From: Chitinophagaceae bacterium
GTDB taxonomy: Bacteria > Bacteroidota > Bacteroidia > Chitinophagales > Chitinophagaceae
NCBI GenBank assembly: GCA_023957155.1
Contig: JAMLHK010000001.1
Coordinates: 248,001-312,000, forward strand
Reading direction: 5' to 3'
Length of the DNA stretch: 64,000 nucleotides
The position numbers and the translations under genes were made by a program. Shown here one piece after another: positions 25,532 through 37,046 of this stretch. The stretch's first letter is position 1; each line of letters begins with the position of its first letter. The notes under the pieces were generated by a model. That model was given only the letters and a program-made list of their open reading frames with translations, did not search any database and had not been told where the DNA came from.

Positions 25532-27244
25532 CTACCGGGTAAAGGTGAAGATCTCTTCCGCCCGATTACCTGCTTCATCTGTTACGCTTACCTTTAAAGT
25601 ATGCTCTCCGGAAGTACATCGCTCATCAAAGATATAAATGAAATTCTTACCCTTATCATTCGTAAACCTTAGCCATTTCCCATCCAACTCCGCCCTGAAA
25701 TTTTTAACGCGCTCCATATTGTCAGTTACGGTAAGCACTATCCTGGATGCCTTACTCATATCCTGCCCGCTTTTGAATCCAACCGGTATGATCCGGGGAG
25801 GCTCTTCATCCAGCACCAGCTGAAAGCTACCGAGGCTGTTGAATCTTGCTACAGCCCATCCCTCCTGCCATTCCGCTTTTTTTACTTCTTTTTTTGTCCC
25901 TGAAAAGCGCTGGACCAGCACCTGATCCATTTTTTCAGGAAGCAGCATGGAATCGGGCTTAATGCGTACCGCCAGTCCTTCCTGCAACGGAATATATCCT
26001 GCCCCGATCGTATGTATGGCAGATACGGCCATCGGGCTTGTTGAAGCCGACCTTTGATAAGCAATATGCACAGAATCGTATAAGCCTCTTTCACCAATAT
26101 AAAATTCGCAGTCTGCACTGCCTTCTCCCACATTCACCATAAAAGGGTAGTACATTTTTTTGCCGGACGGCCGCACCGGGCCCGCCGGAGAAGGTTTATA
26201 CTGGATTTTAAAATTCAATATGGCGGTATTATTGGCTGCATCTTTTGTTTCTATACGTATACTATTTATCTTTCCCTCTGTTAACCGGATAACACCATTT
26301 CCATTACCCCGGCGATAGATACTGTTAATATACCCGGGCAGCTCCGACAAATGCTGCAGATAAGGCCCGCCGGTAAACTTGGTTTTATAGTCAATATGCG
26401 CATTCAGGTAACGGGTATGCAAATAACTGATCGTATCCATGGTAAAGCGAATAACTTCCGCTCCGTTATTATACAAAATGCCCTGGTAGATCCCGTTAAG
26501 ATTAGGTGACGCCGACTGGCTGTCATAGCTGGTAACGGCAAAGCTCACGTTATCCGATGCTACCGTTATAACCTCCGGGACGGTAGTATATCCATTTGCT
26601 TTTTTTTTCAGCGCAACTATCTTCGGCGACTGTTCATAAGTACTCCTGTTGCGGTCGTACACAGCCAGCCTTTGTATAACCGGCGGTACATGATCTGCTA
26701 TAGGAAAACCAAACAGCATGGGGTTCAGGTTAGCATCTGTTTCAGTATCACGAATTTCAAAATGCAGGTGTGGCCCCTGTGATCCGCCGGTATTACCGCT
26801 GTAAGCAATAACCTCTCCCTGTTTAACCGGGAAAAGGTCCGGGGAAAGCTCCAGGTATATGCTCCATGATTCCTGCCGGTACTGCTGTTGCCTTACATAC
26901 GCTTCAAGTCCCGGGGAAAAAGCGTTGAGATGCGCATAAACCGTTGTTAACCCATTGGGATGATTAATGTAAATAGCCCGCCCAAAGCCGAAAGATTCAA
27001 TCTTGATCCTGGCTATATATCCCCCTGCAGCAGCGTGTACCGGAAGATTTTCCGCCCGGTTGGTTTTAAAATCGAGCCCCATGTGATAATGGTTCGGTCT
27101 AAGTTCACCAAAGTTACCCGACAGGGAAGCCGGAATATTCAGGGGTTTAATAAAATATCCTTTGGGATAAACAGGTGGAGAAGGATGTTGAGCAAATAAA
27201 GACGATGCCGGTAAAAAGAATAACAAAAAAAGATATCTCATCAA
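25532..27244 (-). CDS. Secreted M23 peptidase (LytM-type) with long C-terminal beta region
   Basis: This 570-aa protein has a signal peptide (about 1-19) and a LytM/M23 domain at about 40-170. Zinc ligands and catalytic His are all present: H54-x3-D58, H105 (YAHL) and H159-L-H161 (GPHLHFEIRD), so it should be active on peptidoglycan cross-links. The remaining 400 residues are beta-rich, without a named domain but ending in an Ig-like strand pattern (GEHTLKVSVTDEAGNRAEEIF). Likely role is cell wall remodelling in the periplasm. A -7 element lies at 27271-27278. Confidence 0.9.
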   Translation of the reverse strand: MMRYLFLLFFLPASSLFAQHPSPPVYPKGYFIKPLNIPASLSGNFGELRPNHYHMGLDFKTNRAENLPVHAAAGGYIARIKIESFGFGRAIYINHPNGLTTVYAHLNAFSPGLEAYVRQQQYRQESWSIYLELSPDLFPVKQGEVIAYSGNTGGSQGPHLHFEIRDTETDANLNPMLFGFPIADHVPPVIQRLAVYDRNRSTYEQSPKIVALKKKANGYTTVPEVITVASDNVSFAVTSYDSQSASPNLNGIYQGILYNNGAEVIRFTMDTISYLHTRYLNAHIDYKTKFTGGPYLQHLSELPGYINSIYRRGNGNGVIRLTEGKINSIRIETKDAANNTAILNFKIQYKPSPAGPVRPSGKKMYYPFMVNVGEGSADCEFYIGERGLYDSVHIAYQRSASTSPMAVSAIHTIGAGYIPLQEGLAVRIKPDSMLLPEKMDQVLVQRFSGTKKEVKKAEWQEGWAVARFNSLGSFQLVLDEEPPRIIPVGFKSGQDMSKASRIVLTVTDNMERVKNFRAELDGKWLRFTNDKGKNFIYIFDERCTSGEHTLKVSVTDEAGNRAEEIFTFTR

Positions 27245-27270
27245 ATAGAAAATTCGTATATGTCAGGTAA

Positions 27271-27278
27271 CAAATCTA
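27271..27278 (-). promoter_or_regulatory. -7 promoter element for the M23 peptidase gene
   Basis: The minus strand reads TAGATTTG (TAnnTTTG), 26 nt before the ATG at 27244. Confidence 0.55.
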
Positions 27279-27486
27279 CCCATGATTGGCTTAACCATAA
27301 AATCATTTTCTTAAATCTTGAAAAATGCACAATAATCTAACATTCTGGCATTTTCTTTGAGAAATAAAAGATAACTGCACCGGGAGAAATAAATGCAGTT
27401 TTACTCTCTCTGTAAAGTTACTATCAATCCATTTTCCAGGTTTGTATCTCCCGTTTCTTTCGTGTTTTATAAAAGCGATAAACAGA

Positions 27487-27509
27487 GGATTTAAAGACAG
27501 TTTAAATCC
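27487..27509. repeat. Inverted repeat, operator-like or hairpin
   Basis: GGATTTAAA-GACAG-TTTAAATCC is a perfect 9-bp inverted repeat with a 5-nt centre. With one mismatch it extends by two further pairs on each side. It lies about 160 bp upstream of the small peptide gene. No T-run follows, so an operator or RNA stem is likelier than a terminator. Confidence 0.5.
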
Positions 27510-27670
27510 CCTGAACAGGGTACATCCGGAAGATTATGGGATTGATCTATGATAATATTCTTTGAACAGGTCAAAATGCACCTAAAAGAGTATACTATTT
27601 TCAAACTATAATACAGCGTTTTTCGTCTATATATTGTCTACTATATTGTTGAATCTATAAATTGATCGTT

Positions 27671-27865
27671 ATGAAAGGGATGAAAAGAAAAATTGTACTG
27701 GCATTTGCCGTCATGACAGGAACTGTAATTGGCACTTTTTGCGGGGCATCTGCGAAACAGCGTTTTATTTCCAGGATGAGGGATAAGCAGGAAGATCATG
27801 GCAAGATTCGACAACAGGAGATCATGCTCGATGAATTTGAACTTTCTGCCTTCCATACCAGTTAG
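27671..27865 (+). CDS. Small peptide with signal-like N-terminus, unknown function
   Basis: Starting at ATG 27671 gives a 64-aa protein: basic start (MKGMKRK), hydrophobic stretch (IVLAFAVMTGTVIGTFCG) and a charged tail of about 35 residues (RFISRMRDKQEDHGKIRQQE). It could be a secreted peptide cleaved after GASA or a small anchored protein. A strong terminator lies 25 bp after the stop, which supports a separate transcript. No family is recognised. Two Met codons upstream in frame give only three more residues. Confidence 0.5.
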   Translation: MKGMKRKIVLAFAVMTGTVIGTFCGASAKQRFISRMRDKQEDHGKIRQQEIMLDEFELSAFHTS

Positions 27866-27887
27866 TTCCTGTTTTATATACTTTTTC

Positions 27888-27918
27888 AAGGCACTGAGCA
27901 ATACAGTGCCTTTTTTTT
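27888..27918 (+). terminator. Rho-independent terminator
   Basis: GGCACTG (27890-27896) pairs with CAGTGCC (27904-27910), 7-nt loop, followed by eight T. It is the clearest terminator in the window. Confidence 0.9.
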
Positions 27919-28034
27919 GCCCGGCAGCTCATTCCATAGCAACTTCACTGCCCCCTGAGCCGGGTTTTCCCCCTGATAATAACATCCATGTGAAATATTA
28001 AGCTCCGGAGTTTCGCATTTTATTTTTCAACCCG

Positions 28035-28042
28035 TACCTTTG
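28035..28042 (+). promoter_or_regulatory. carB: -7 promoter element for carB
   Basis: TACCTTTG matches TAnnTTTG. The predicted transcript start near 28049 gives a leader of about 70 nt, longer than for most genes here. Confidence 0.55.
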
Positions 28043-28074
28043 CCCGGTTTTTTCAGTGCCAACCCGGGAGGTTC

Positions 28075-28096
28075 ATACGGAAAATACCTACCGTAT
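28075..28096 (+). promoter_or_regulatory. Hairpin in the carB leader
   Basis: ATACGG (28075-28080) and CCGTAT (28091-28096) form a perfect 6-bp stem with a 10-nt loop, between the predicted start and the ATG. A regulatory role is only possible. Confidence 0.3.
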
Positions 28097-28118
28097 TACT
28101 ACAAATCTTTATTAAGAA

Positions 28119-31001
28119 ATGCCTAAAGACAACTCTATCAAAACGGTTCTGATCATTGGTTCAGGACCTATTATCATCGGACAAGCATGTGAATTTGACT
28201 ATTCGGGAACACAAGCCTCCCGAAGTCTTCGCGAAGAAGGCATTAAAGTGGTGCTCATAAACAGCAATCCCGCCACGATCATGACCGACCCCATGATGGC
28301 CGATAAGGTTTACCTGTTACCCCTGACCGTGGAGAGCATTGAGCAAATCCTCGAAGAAAATGAGATAGACGCAGTGTTGCCTACTATGGGTGGGCAAACC
28401 GCATTGAATTTGGCCAAAGAAGCGAATGAGCTGGGCGTTTGGGAAAAATACGGAGTACGATTGATCGGCGTGGATATCAAAGCCATTGACAAGGCGGAAG
28501 ACCGTGAACTTTTCCGGAAATGGATGATCGAACTGGGAATTGCCGTAGCGCCGGCCCGGATTGCTAATTCTTTTTTGGAAGGCAAGGAATTTGCACAGGA
28601 AATCGGATTCCCTTTAGTTATACGCCCCTCCTATACCCTTGGCGGCACCGGCGGGGGATTTGTGCATAATAAAGAAGCGCTGGATGAAGCGCTGGAGAGA
28701 GGTTTATCTGCCTCCCCCATACATGAAGTGCTGGTAGAAAAAGCCGTTCTGGGCTGGAAAGAATTTGAGCTGGAACTTTTACGCGATGATGCGAATAATG
28801 TTGCTATTATATGTACAGTGGAGAATTTTGACCCTATGGGCATTCACACGGGCGACTCCATAACCGTTGCCCCGGCCATGACGCTCAGCGATACCGCCTT
28901 TCAGCTTATGCGTAATACGGCTATCCGCATGATGCGCGACCTAGGAAATTTTTCCGGCGGGTGTAACGTACAGTTTGCGCTTAACCCCTCAACAGAAGAA
29001 ATTATTGCCATTGAAATTAACCCGCGGGTGAGCCGGTCTTCGGCGCTGGCTTCCAAAGCTACCGGTTACCCCATTGCCAAAATAGCGGCAAAGCTGGCTA
29101 TCGGCTATAACCTGGACGAACTCAAAAACCAGATCACGCAATCCACTTCCGCCTATTTTGAGCCTACACTCGATTATGTTATCGTTAAAATGCCCCGCTG
29201 GAACTTCGACAAGTTTAAGGGAGCCAATGACACGCTGGGACTTCAGATGAAATCAGTAGGTGAGGTAATGGCTATCGGCCGCAGCTTTAATGAAGCGATT
29301 CAGAAAGCCTGCCAGAGCCTTGAGAATGAAGCCGTGGGTTTGGGTTACTACGGCAAAAGCATGATGCGGCCGGAAGAGGTGGTGGAGTACCTGAAGACCC
29401 CTAAATGGGACAGGATATTTCGAATCAAAGACGCCCTTATGATGGGCGTAAGCGTAAAAACCATTTGCGAAACTACCGGTATTGACCGCTGGTTTATTTA
29501 CCAGATACAGCAAATAGTAAACATAGAAAGGAAGATTGCGGAATATAACAATCGTGAATTACTACCTGATGATCTGCTGACAGAAGCAAAACATAACGGG
29601 TTCAGCGATGAGCAGATCTGCCGCATCATGAAAGATGGTAAAGAAGAAGATATTTACGAGCGCAGGAAAAAGATAGGATTGACCCGGGTATACAAAATGG
29701 TAGATACCTGCGCTGCCGAATTTGAAGCACAAACCCCGTATTTCTATTCCAGCTTTGAAGCCCCTTCTTTTACGGATACCGGCAAAGCCACTATCATACA
29801 CAACGAAAGCATTGTTCATTCTGCAAAAACCGCTGCTTCAAAACCATCTAAAGGATCCATATTGGTACTGGGCTCCGGTCCTAACCGCATAGGACAGGGT
29901 ATTGAATTTGACTATTGCTGTGTACATGGTCTGATGGCAATAAAAGAATGCGGGTATAAAGCGATCATGGTAAACTGTAACCCCGAAACAGTTTCTACCG
30001 ATTTTGACGTGGCAGATAAGCTATATTTTGAACCCGTTTTCTGGGAGCACTTATGGGAAATACTGGAATACGAGAAACCGGTGGGCGTAATTGTACAATT
30101 GGGCGGACAAACCGCTTTGAAATTGGCTAAACGGCTTAGTGAAAAGGGGATCCGTATTATCGGGACTTCCTTTGAGAATATGGATATCGCCGAAGACCGC
30201 GGACGTTTCAGTGATGAATTAAAAGAGCTGGGTATACCTTATCCCAAGTATGGTACGGCATTTAATGCCGATGAAGCCATAGAGGTAGCCAAGGAAGTGG
30301 GTTACCCGGTACTTGTACGCCCAAGCTATGTGCTGGGAGGACAAAGAATGCGTATCGTACTAAATGATGAGGAACTTGAAAAAGGCGTATTGAGCTTATT
30401 AAAGCATTTACCAGGCAATAAAATCCTGATAGACCATTTCCTGGATCGTTGCCAGGAAGCGGAAGTTGATGCCATATTTGACGGAGAAACTTTCCACGTA
30501 ATGGGAGTTATGGAACATATTGAGCCTGCAGGTATCCATAGCGGCGACAGTAATGCGGTGCTGCCTGCTTTCAATCTCACTCCGCTGGAAGTAACTACTA
30601 TGGAAGTCTATTCAGAAAAAATTGCCCGCGCCCTGGATATCAGAGGACTTATTAATATCCAGTTTGCCATTAAGGACGGAGTGGTATATGTCATTGAAGC
30701 CAATCCCCGGGCATCCCGGACAACGCCTTTCATAGCTAAAGCCTATCAGATCCCTTATCTCAATATAGCCACAAAAGTAATGCTGGGAGAAGTAAAGCTG
30801 AAAGATCTGAAATTTGAGAAGAAGCTGAAGGGATTTGCTATTAAAGAACCTGTTTTCAGCTTTGAAAAATTCCCGGGAGTAAATAAAGAATTAGGACCTG
30901 AGATGAAATCAACAGGTGAAGCGATCCGGTTCATTAAGGATTTACGCGATCCTTATTTCAGGAACCTGTATAAGGAAAGAAGTATGCACCTGAGTAAATA
31001 G
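28119..31001 (+). CDS. carB: Carbamoyl-phosphate synthase large subunit, lacking the C-terminal allosteric domain
   Basis: This 960-aa protein makes carbamoyl phosphate from bicarbonate, ammonia (channelled from CarA) and 2 ATP for arginine and pyrimidine synthesis. Two homologous ATP-grasp halves are seen, beginning IIGSGPIIIGQACEFDYSG (near residue 10) and LVLGSGPNRIGQGIEFDYC (near 580), with an oligomerisation region between. The protein ends shortly after LGPEMKSTGEAIRF, where E. coli CarB (1073 aa) continues with an MGS-like domain of about 130 residues that binds UMP and ornithine. That domain is absent, and the 70 bp before nth cannot encode it. carA is not in the window. Confidence 0.96.
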   Translation: MPKDNSIKTVLIIGSGPIIIGQACEFDYSGTQASRSLREEGIKVVLINSNPATIMTDPMMADKVYLLPLTVESIEQILEENEIDAVLPTMGGQTALNLAKEANELGVWEKYGVRLIGVDIKAIDKAEDRELFRKWMIELGIAVAPARIANSFLEGKEFAQEIGFPLVIRPSYTLGGTGGGFVHNKEALDEALERGLSASPIHEVLVEKAVLGWKEFELELLRDDANNVAIICTVENFDPMGIHTGDSITVAPAMTLSDTAFQLMRNTAIRMMRDLGNFSGGCNVQFALNPSTEEIIAIEINPRVSRSSALASKATGYPIAKIAAKLAIGYNLDELKNQITQSTSAYFEPTLDYVIVKMPRWNFDKFKGANDTLGLQMKSVGEVMAIGRSFNEAIQKACQSLENEAVGLGYYGKSMMRPEEVVEYLKTPKWDRIFRIKDALMMGVSVKTICETTGIDRWFIYQIQQIVNIERKIAEYNNRELLPDDLLTEAKHNGFSDEQICRIMKDGKEEDIYERRKKIGLTRVYKMVDTCAAEFEAQTPYFYSSFEAPSFTDTGKATIIHNESIVHSAKTAASKPSKGSILVLGSGPNRIGQGIEFDYCCVHGLMAIKECGYKAIMVNCNPETVSTDFDVADKLYFEPVFWEHLWEILEYEKPVGVIVQLGGQTALKLAKRLSEKGIRIIGTSFENMDIAEDRGRFSDELKELGIPYPKYGTAFNADEAIEVAKEVGYPVLVRPSYVLGGQRMRIVLNDEELEKGVLSLLKHLPGNKILIDHFLDRCQEAEVDAIFDGETFHVMGVMEHIEPAGIHSGDSNAVLPAFNLTPLEVTTMEVYSEKIARALDIRGLINIQFAIKDGVVYVIEANPRASRTTPFIAKAYQIPYLNIATKVMLGEVKLKDLKFEKKLKGFAIKEPVFSFEKFPGVNKELGPEMKSTGEAIRFIKDLRDPYFRNLYKERSMHLSK

Positions 31002-31071
31002 AGAATCGGTAACGACAGCCGGCACTTAGCGAAAGGAGGGGCAGACTTCACGGCAACCGGGTTCTTTGCTT

Positions 31072-31728
31072 TTACAGTTGTTCCCTTTTTGCTACATTTT
31101 TCTGATAATACTTACAAACCGGGCGCAGTCCGCATATATTACATTTGGGGTTTCGCGCAACACAGATATATCTTCCGTGCAGTATAAGCCAGTGGTGTGC
31201 CTTATAGATCAATCCGGAGGGAATATTTTTAACCAGCTGCTTTTCCGCAGCAAGCGGCGTTTTCGCATTTCGGGTTAACCCAATCCGGGCAGCAACCCGG
31301 AAAACATGGGTATCTACCGCCATATTGGGTTGCTGGTCAATTACGGAGGTTATTACGTTAGCCGTTTTTCTTCCAACTCCTGGTAACTCCATTAACTCCT
31401 GAACCGTAAGCGGTACATTTCCGTTAAATTTTTCCAGGAGCATCTGGGCCATGCCGATCAGGTGCTTAGATTTATTATTCGGGTAAGAAATACTTTTAAT
31501 ATAAGAAAAAAGTTCATCGAAATCCGCTTTGGCAAGCTGCTGAGGTCCGGGGTATTTTTCGAACAGGACGGGAGTTGTCATGTTAACCCTTTTATCCGTA
31601 CACTGCGCAGATAAAATAACCGCTACCAAAAGCTGGTAGGGATTATCATATATCAATTCTGTTTCTGCATCAGGGGTATGCTGCTGAAACCAGTCCAGCG
31701 TAAACGTATATCTCTCTTTTTGTGTCAT
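31072..31728 (-). CDS. nth: Endonuclease III
   Basis: This 218-aa base-excision repair glycosylase/AP lyase removes oxidised pyrimidines. The helix-hairpin-helix ELPGVGRKTANV carries the catalytic Lys (K in GRKTA region) and the conserved Asp is in AVDTHVFRVA. The C-terminal [4Fe-4S] ligands have the exact spacing C-x6-C-x2-C-x5-C (CVARNPKCNICGLRPVC). Length is standard. The promoter element TACTTTTG lies at 31749-31756. It is convergent with carB. Confidence 0.96.
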   Translation of the reverse strand: MTQKERYTFTLDWFQQHTPDAETELIYDNPYQLLVAVILSAQCTDKRVNMTTPVLFEKYPGPQQLAKADFDELFSYIKSISYPNNKSKHLIGMAQMLLEKFNGNVPLTVQELMELPGVGRKTANVITSVIDQQPNMAVDTHVFRVAARIGLTRNAKTPLAAEKQLVKNIPSGLIYKAHHWLILHGRYICVARNPKCNICGLRPVCKYYQKNVAKREQL

Positions 31729-31748
31729 TTAGGTAACCACCAGGTACA

Positions 31749-31756
31749 CAAAAGTA
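31749..31756 (-). promoter_or_regulatory. -7 promoter element for nth
   Basis: The minus strand reads TACTTTTG (TAnnTTTG), 20 nt before the ATG. Confidence 0.5.
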
Positions 31757-31777
31757 AGCTAAGTCGCTGAAAAGCAA

Positions 31778-32011
31778 TTAAGACTGTTCAACTTCTTTAG
31801 AAACACCGGCATAACGAAGCAGGGATTGAATAACTGAGGGGCGGGGAGATTGACGGATAGTATTAAGTCCCTCTATTGCTCTTTTAAGAACCTCAAATTT
31901 TTCACGTAAGGTCCAATCCGTTTCCAGGGCAATCTGCATAGCTGCACTTTCTTCGGGAGAGGTTTCTTTGTATAAGAATCTTATCATGTTTTCAGGTGTA
32001 TAAATATCCAT
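31778..32011 (-). CDS. Small conserved-looking cytosolic protein, unknown
   Basis: From the ATG at 32011 this is a 77-aa soluble protein (MDIYTPENMIRFLYKETSPEE ...). It is helical and acidic in its first half and basic near the end. The pattern N-M-I-R-F-L-Y-K-E-T-S-P-E-E, with a following ALETDWTLREKFEVLKRA, resembles the short cytosolic N-terminal part of Bacteroidota anti-sigma factors, but no membrane helix or sensor domain follows. A small conserved hypothetical protein is the safest reading. The upstream ATG at 32023 adds four residues. Confidence 0.6.
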   Translation of the reverse strand: MDIYTPENMIRFLYKETSPEESAAMQIALETDWTLREKFEVLKRAIEGLNTIRQSPRPSVIQSLLRYAGVSKEVEQS

Positions 32012-32194
32012 ATGCCAATTCATTTATTGAATTCACAAAATACTCAATAACAAATACGGTTCTTAGGATATTACAGATAACAATACGGATTAATGGTGTT
32101 CTTCAATGTTTATCAAGGGATGGGGAAAGGACTCTGATATTAAACGGGGAAGAAGACAAGATATTGTGAATTGCCTGAAAAGATTTGTAAAATG

Positions 32195-32494
32195 CTATTT
32201 TTCATCTATAATAAACACATCCTCGTTATCCCTTTTCATTAAATATTTTTCCCTCGCCGCCTTCTCCAGGGAGGCAGGATCATTATCCAGCTCTGCCAGC
32301 TCTTTTCGCATGGCTTCGATCTGTTCCGTATAATAGGCTTTGCCTTTTTCCAGCTGGCGGAGTTCATTTGTTCTTTCTACCTGGACAAACAGGTCATTAT
32401 GATCAAAAAAGGCTATCCACAGTGTAAAAACCAGCAGGCTAAGGCCATACTTGTTTTTTAACCATGCCGGTATGTGCGCTAAGAACTTCATCAT
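32195..32494 (-). CDS. FtsB/DivIC-type septum formation initiator
   Basis: This 99-aa bitopic membrane protein has a short cytosolic N-terminus, one membrane helix (about 17-30: LSLLVFTLWIAFF) and a periplasmic coiled coil (RTNELRQLEKGKAYYTEQIEAMRKELAELD). It ends in the conserved AREKYLMKRDNEDVF segment of the DivIC/FtsB family. These proteins link FtsL and FtsQ in the divisome. It starts 40 bp after the eno stop on the same strand; the eno-divIC order is common in bacteria, so they likely share a transcript. Confidence 0.9.
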   Translation of the reverse strand: MMKFLAHIPAWLKNKYGLSLLVFTLWIAFFDHNDLFVQVERTNELRQLEKGKAYYTEQIEAMRKELAELDNDPASLEKAAREKYLMKRDNEDVFIIDEK

Positions 32495-32534
32495 CTCGGG
32501 AAAATACGGGTATCAGAACCCGGTTTTGTTTCGC

Positions 32535-34810
<2,276 letters not shown>

Positions 34811-34814
34811 GTAA

Positions 34815-34822
34815 CAAAAATA
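34815..34822 (-). promoter_or_regulatory. -7 element 4 nt before the gldA ATG
   Basis: The minus strand reads TATTTTTG-TTAC-ATG, the same arrangement as before the helicase gene at 20431. Confidence 0.55.
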
Positions 34823-35051
34823 AGTACTCCTTATCAATATCTGCGTTTAAAATCCTGTCGTCTATACGGATCGAGGCTATGAAAGTTATCCGATGTAATC
34901 TCCACACACGATGCGCTCTGCATACCGGTACAGGAATAAATATCCAAAGTCGGGACCGGCGGGTAATATGAAAATTTGACAGCCTCCATTTTTATTCAAC
35001 CGAATGTAAGTAAATTAGCCCTTTCAATAAGAAACAAAACTGCAATGCTAT

Positions 35052-36983
35052 ATGTCTTACCCTTATCAGATAAAAACTATTGATGAATACAAAGCGGCCT
35101 ACAAAGAAAGTGTAGAAGACCCCGAAACATTCTGGGGCGAAATTGCTGAAAATTTCGTTTGGAGAAAGAAATGGGACAAGGTGCTGAACTGGAATTTCAG
35201 AGAACCTAAAATAGAATGGTTTGCAGGCGGCAAACTCAATATTACCGAAAATTGTTTAGACCGGCACCTGAAAGAACGGGGTGAAAAACCAGCCATTATA
35301 TGGGAGTCGAACAACCCGGAGGAAAGAACGAGGATCGTTACCTACGAACGATTGCACAAAAGAGTATGCCAGTTTGCTCAGGTACTTAAAAACAACGGAG
35401 TAAAAAAAGGCGACCGGGTATGTATTTATATGGGTATGATTCCCGAACTGGCTTATGCGGTGTTAGCCTGTGCAAGAATAGGTGCCATCCACAGTGTGAT
35501 CTTCGGTGGCTTCTCTGCCCGCAGCATTGCAGACAGATTAGAAGATACGCAAGCGGAATACATTGTTACCTGTGACGGTGCTTACCGGGGAGGGAAGGAT
35601 ATTCCGTTAAAAAGCGTGGTGGATGATGCGCTGGTAGGCAATAATCTTGTAAAAAGGGTGATCGTATATACCCGCACCCGCGTTCCGGTGAGCATGATCA
35701 AAGGCCGGGATGTATGGTGGGAAGACGAGATGCTTAAAGTAACCGATACCCTGCCGGCTGAAAGCTTTGGTGAAGCGGAGGAGATGGATGCGGAAGACCC
35801 CCTGTTTATTTTATATACCTCCGGCAGTACCGGCAAGCCCAAAGGTGTAGTGCATACTACTGCCGGATATATGGTATGGACTACCTATACATTCGTAAAT
35901 ACTTTTCAATACCAGCCCGGTCAGGTATATTTCTGCACGGCGGATATCGGCTGGATCACCGGGCATAGCTATATCCTGTACGGTCCGTTAAGCGCCGGCG
36001 CAACCAGCCTGATGTTTGAAGGAATACCTACCTGGCCCGATGCCGGCAGATTTTGGGATATCGTAGATAAATACAAAGTGAACATTTTGTATACCGCCCC
36101 TACCGCCATCCGCAGCCTGATGACCTACGGATTAGACCCGCTAAAAAATAAAGACCTCTCTTCCTTAAAGGTACTGGGGTCTGTTGGTGAGCCCATAAAC
36201 GAAGAAGCCTGGAACTGGTATAACGAGCATATCGGTAAAAAACGCTGCCCTATCGTTGATACCTGGTGGCAAACAGAAAACGGCGGGATATTGATCACTA
36301 CCCTTGCAGGGGTAACGCCTACACGACCCTCCTGGGCAACCCTGCCTCTTCCCGGCGTTCAACCCGTTTTGGTTGATGAGCACGGAAAAGAAGTTACTGA
36401 AAAAAATGAGGATGGCTTATACAAAGGCAACCTTTGCCTGAAAGCGCCCTGGCCGGGAATGCTGAGAACAACGTATAGAGACCACGAGCGCTGTCGCACC
36501 ACTTATTTTGCCGCTTATCCCAACCTGTATTTTTCCGGTGATGGTGCGCTAAAAGATGACGAAGGCAATTATCGTATTACCGGCAGGGTGGACGATGTAT
36601 TAAATGTAAGTGGTCACCGTATTGGAACTGCCGAGATAGAAAATGCCATTAATATGCACGCCGATGTAGCCGAAAGTGCAGTAGTAGGTTATCCGCATCC
36701 CATCAAAGGGTTGGGAATTTACGCTTATGTAATTGTAAGCAGCATGCACGGCGATGAAGAAAAAACAAGGCAGGACATTACCCAGACGGTTTCTCGCCTG
36801 ATCGGACCTATTGCCAAACCCGACAAAATACAATTTGTGAGCGGGTTACCCAAAACCCGCAGCGGTAAGATCATGCGGCGTATTTTAAGAAAAATTGCAG
36901 AAGGTGAACCGGATAAAGTAGGCGATACCTCTACATTACTTGATCCCGGTGTGGTTGAGAGTATAAAACAGGGGAAGCTATAA
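35052..36983 (+). CDS. acs: Acetyl-CoA synthetase (AMP-forming)
   Basis: This 643-aa enzyme activates acetate to acetyl-CoA through acetyl-AMP. Motifs seen are the P-loop-like YTSGSTGKPKGVVHT, the aromatic pair DTWWQTENGG that shapes the acetate pocket, YFSGDGALKDDEGNY, GRVDDVLNVSGHR, and the catalytic lysine K606 in PKTRSGKIMRR, the site acetylated by Pat-type enzymes in other bacteria. Length is the usual 640-650. It has its own terminator and is convergent with the acyl-CoA dehydrogenase gene. No actP or regulator is adjacent. Confidence 0.97.
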   Translation: MSYPYQIKTIDEYKAAYKESVEDPETFWGEIAENFVWRKKWDKVLNWNFREPKIEWFAGGKLNITENCLDRHLKERGEKPAIIWESNNPEERTRIVTYERLHKRVCQFAQVLKNNGVKKGDRVCIYMGMIPELAYAVLACARIGAIHSVIFGGFSARSIADRLEDTQAEYIVTCDGAYRGGKDIPLKSVVDDALVGNNLVKRVIVYTRTRVPVSMIKGRDVWWEDEMLKVTDTLPAESFGEAEEMDAEDPLFILYTSGSTGKPKGVVHTTAGYMVWTTYTFVNTFQYQPGQVYFCTADIGWITGHSYILYGPLSAGATSLMFEGIPTWPDAGRFWDIVDKYKVNILYTAPTAIRSLMTYGLDPLKNKDLSSLKVLGSVGEPINEEAWNWYNEHIGKKRCPIVDTWWQTENGGILITTLAGVTPTRPSWATLPLPGVQPVLVDEHGKEVTEKNEDGLYKGNLCLKAPWPGMLRTTYRDHERCRTTYFAAYPNLYFSGDGALKDDEGNYRITGRVDDVLNVSGHRIGTAEIENAINMHADVAESAVVGYPHPIKGLGIYAYVIVSSMHGDEEKTRQDITQTVSRLIGPIAKPDKIQFVSGLPKTRSGKIMRRILRKIAEGEPDKVGDTSTLLDPGVVESIKQGKL

Positions 36984-37004
36984 ATTAATAAAGCTGTTTT
37001 AATG

Positions 37005-37046
37005 AAGCGGATGAGGCTTACCTGAACCTCATCCGCTTTTATTTTT
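37005..37046 (+). terminator. Rho-independent terminator after acs
   Basis: AAGCGGATGAGG (37005-37016) pairs perfectly with CCTCATCCGCTT (37027-37038) around a 10-nt loop, followed by a T-rich run. It stands between two convergent genes. Confidence 0.85.

Larger units (their letters stand above)
27245..27670. other. Long AT-rich intergenic region
   Basis: This 426-bp spacer separates the divergent M23 gene and a small peptide gene. It holds the M23 -7 element (27271-27278) and a strong inverted repeat (27487-27509). I see no ORF, tRNA or known riboswitch in it. Confidence 0.5.

Noticed and set aside
27731-27745. TGGCAC followed by TTGC, like a sigma-54 site
   Set aside because: The spacing is three bases instead of five and it lies inside a small coding frame.
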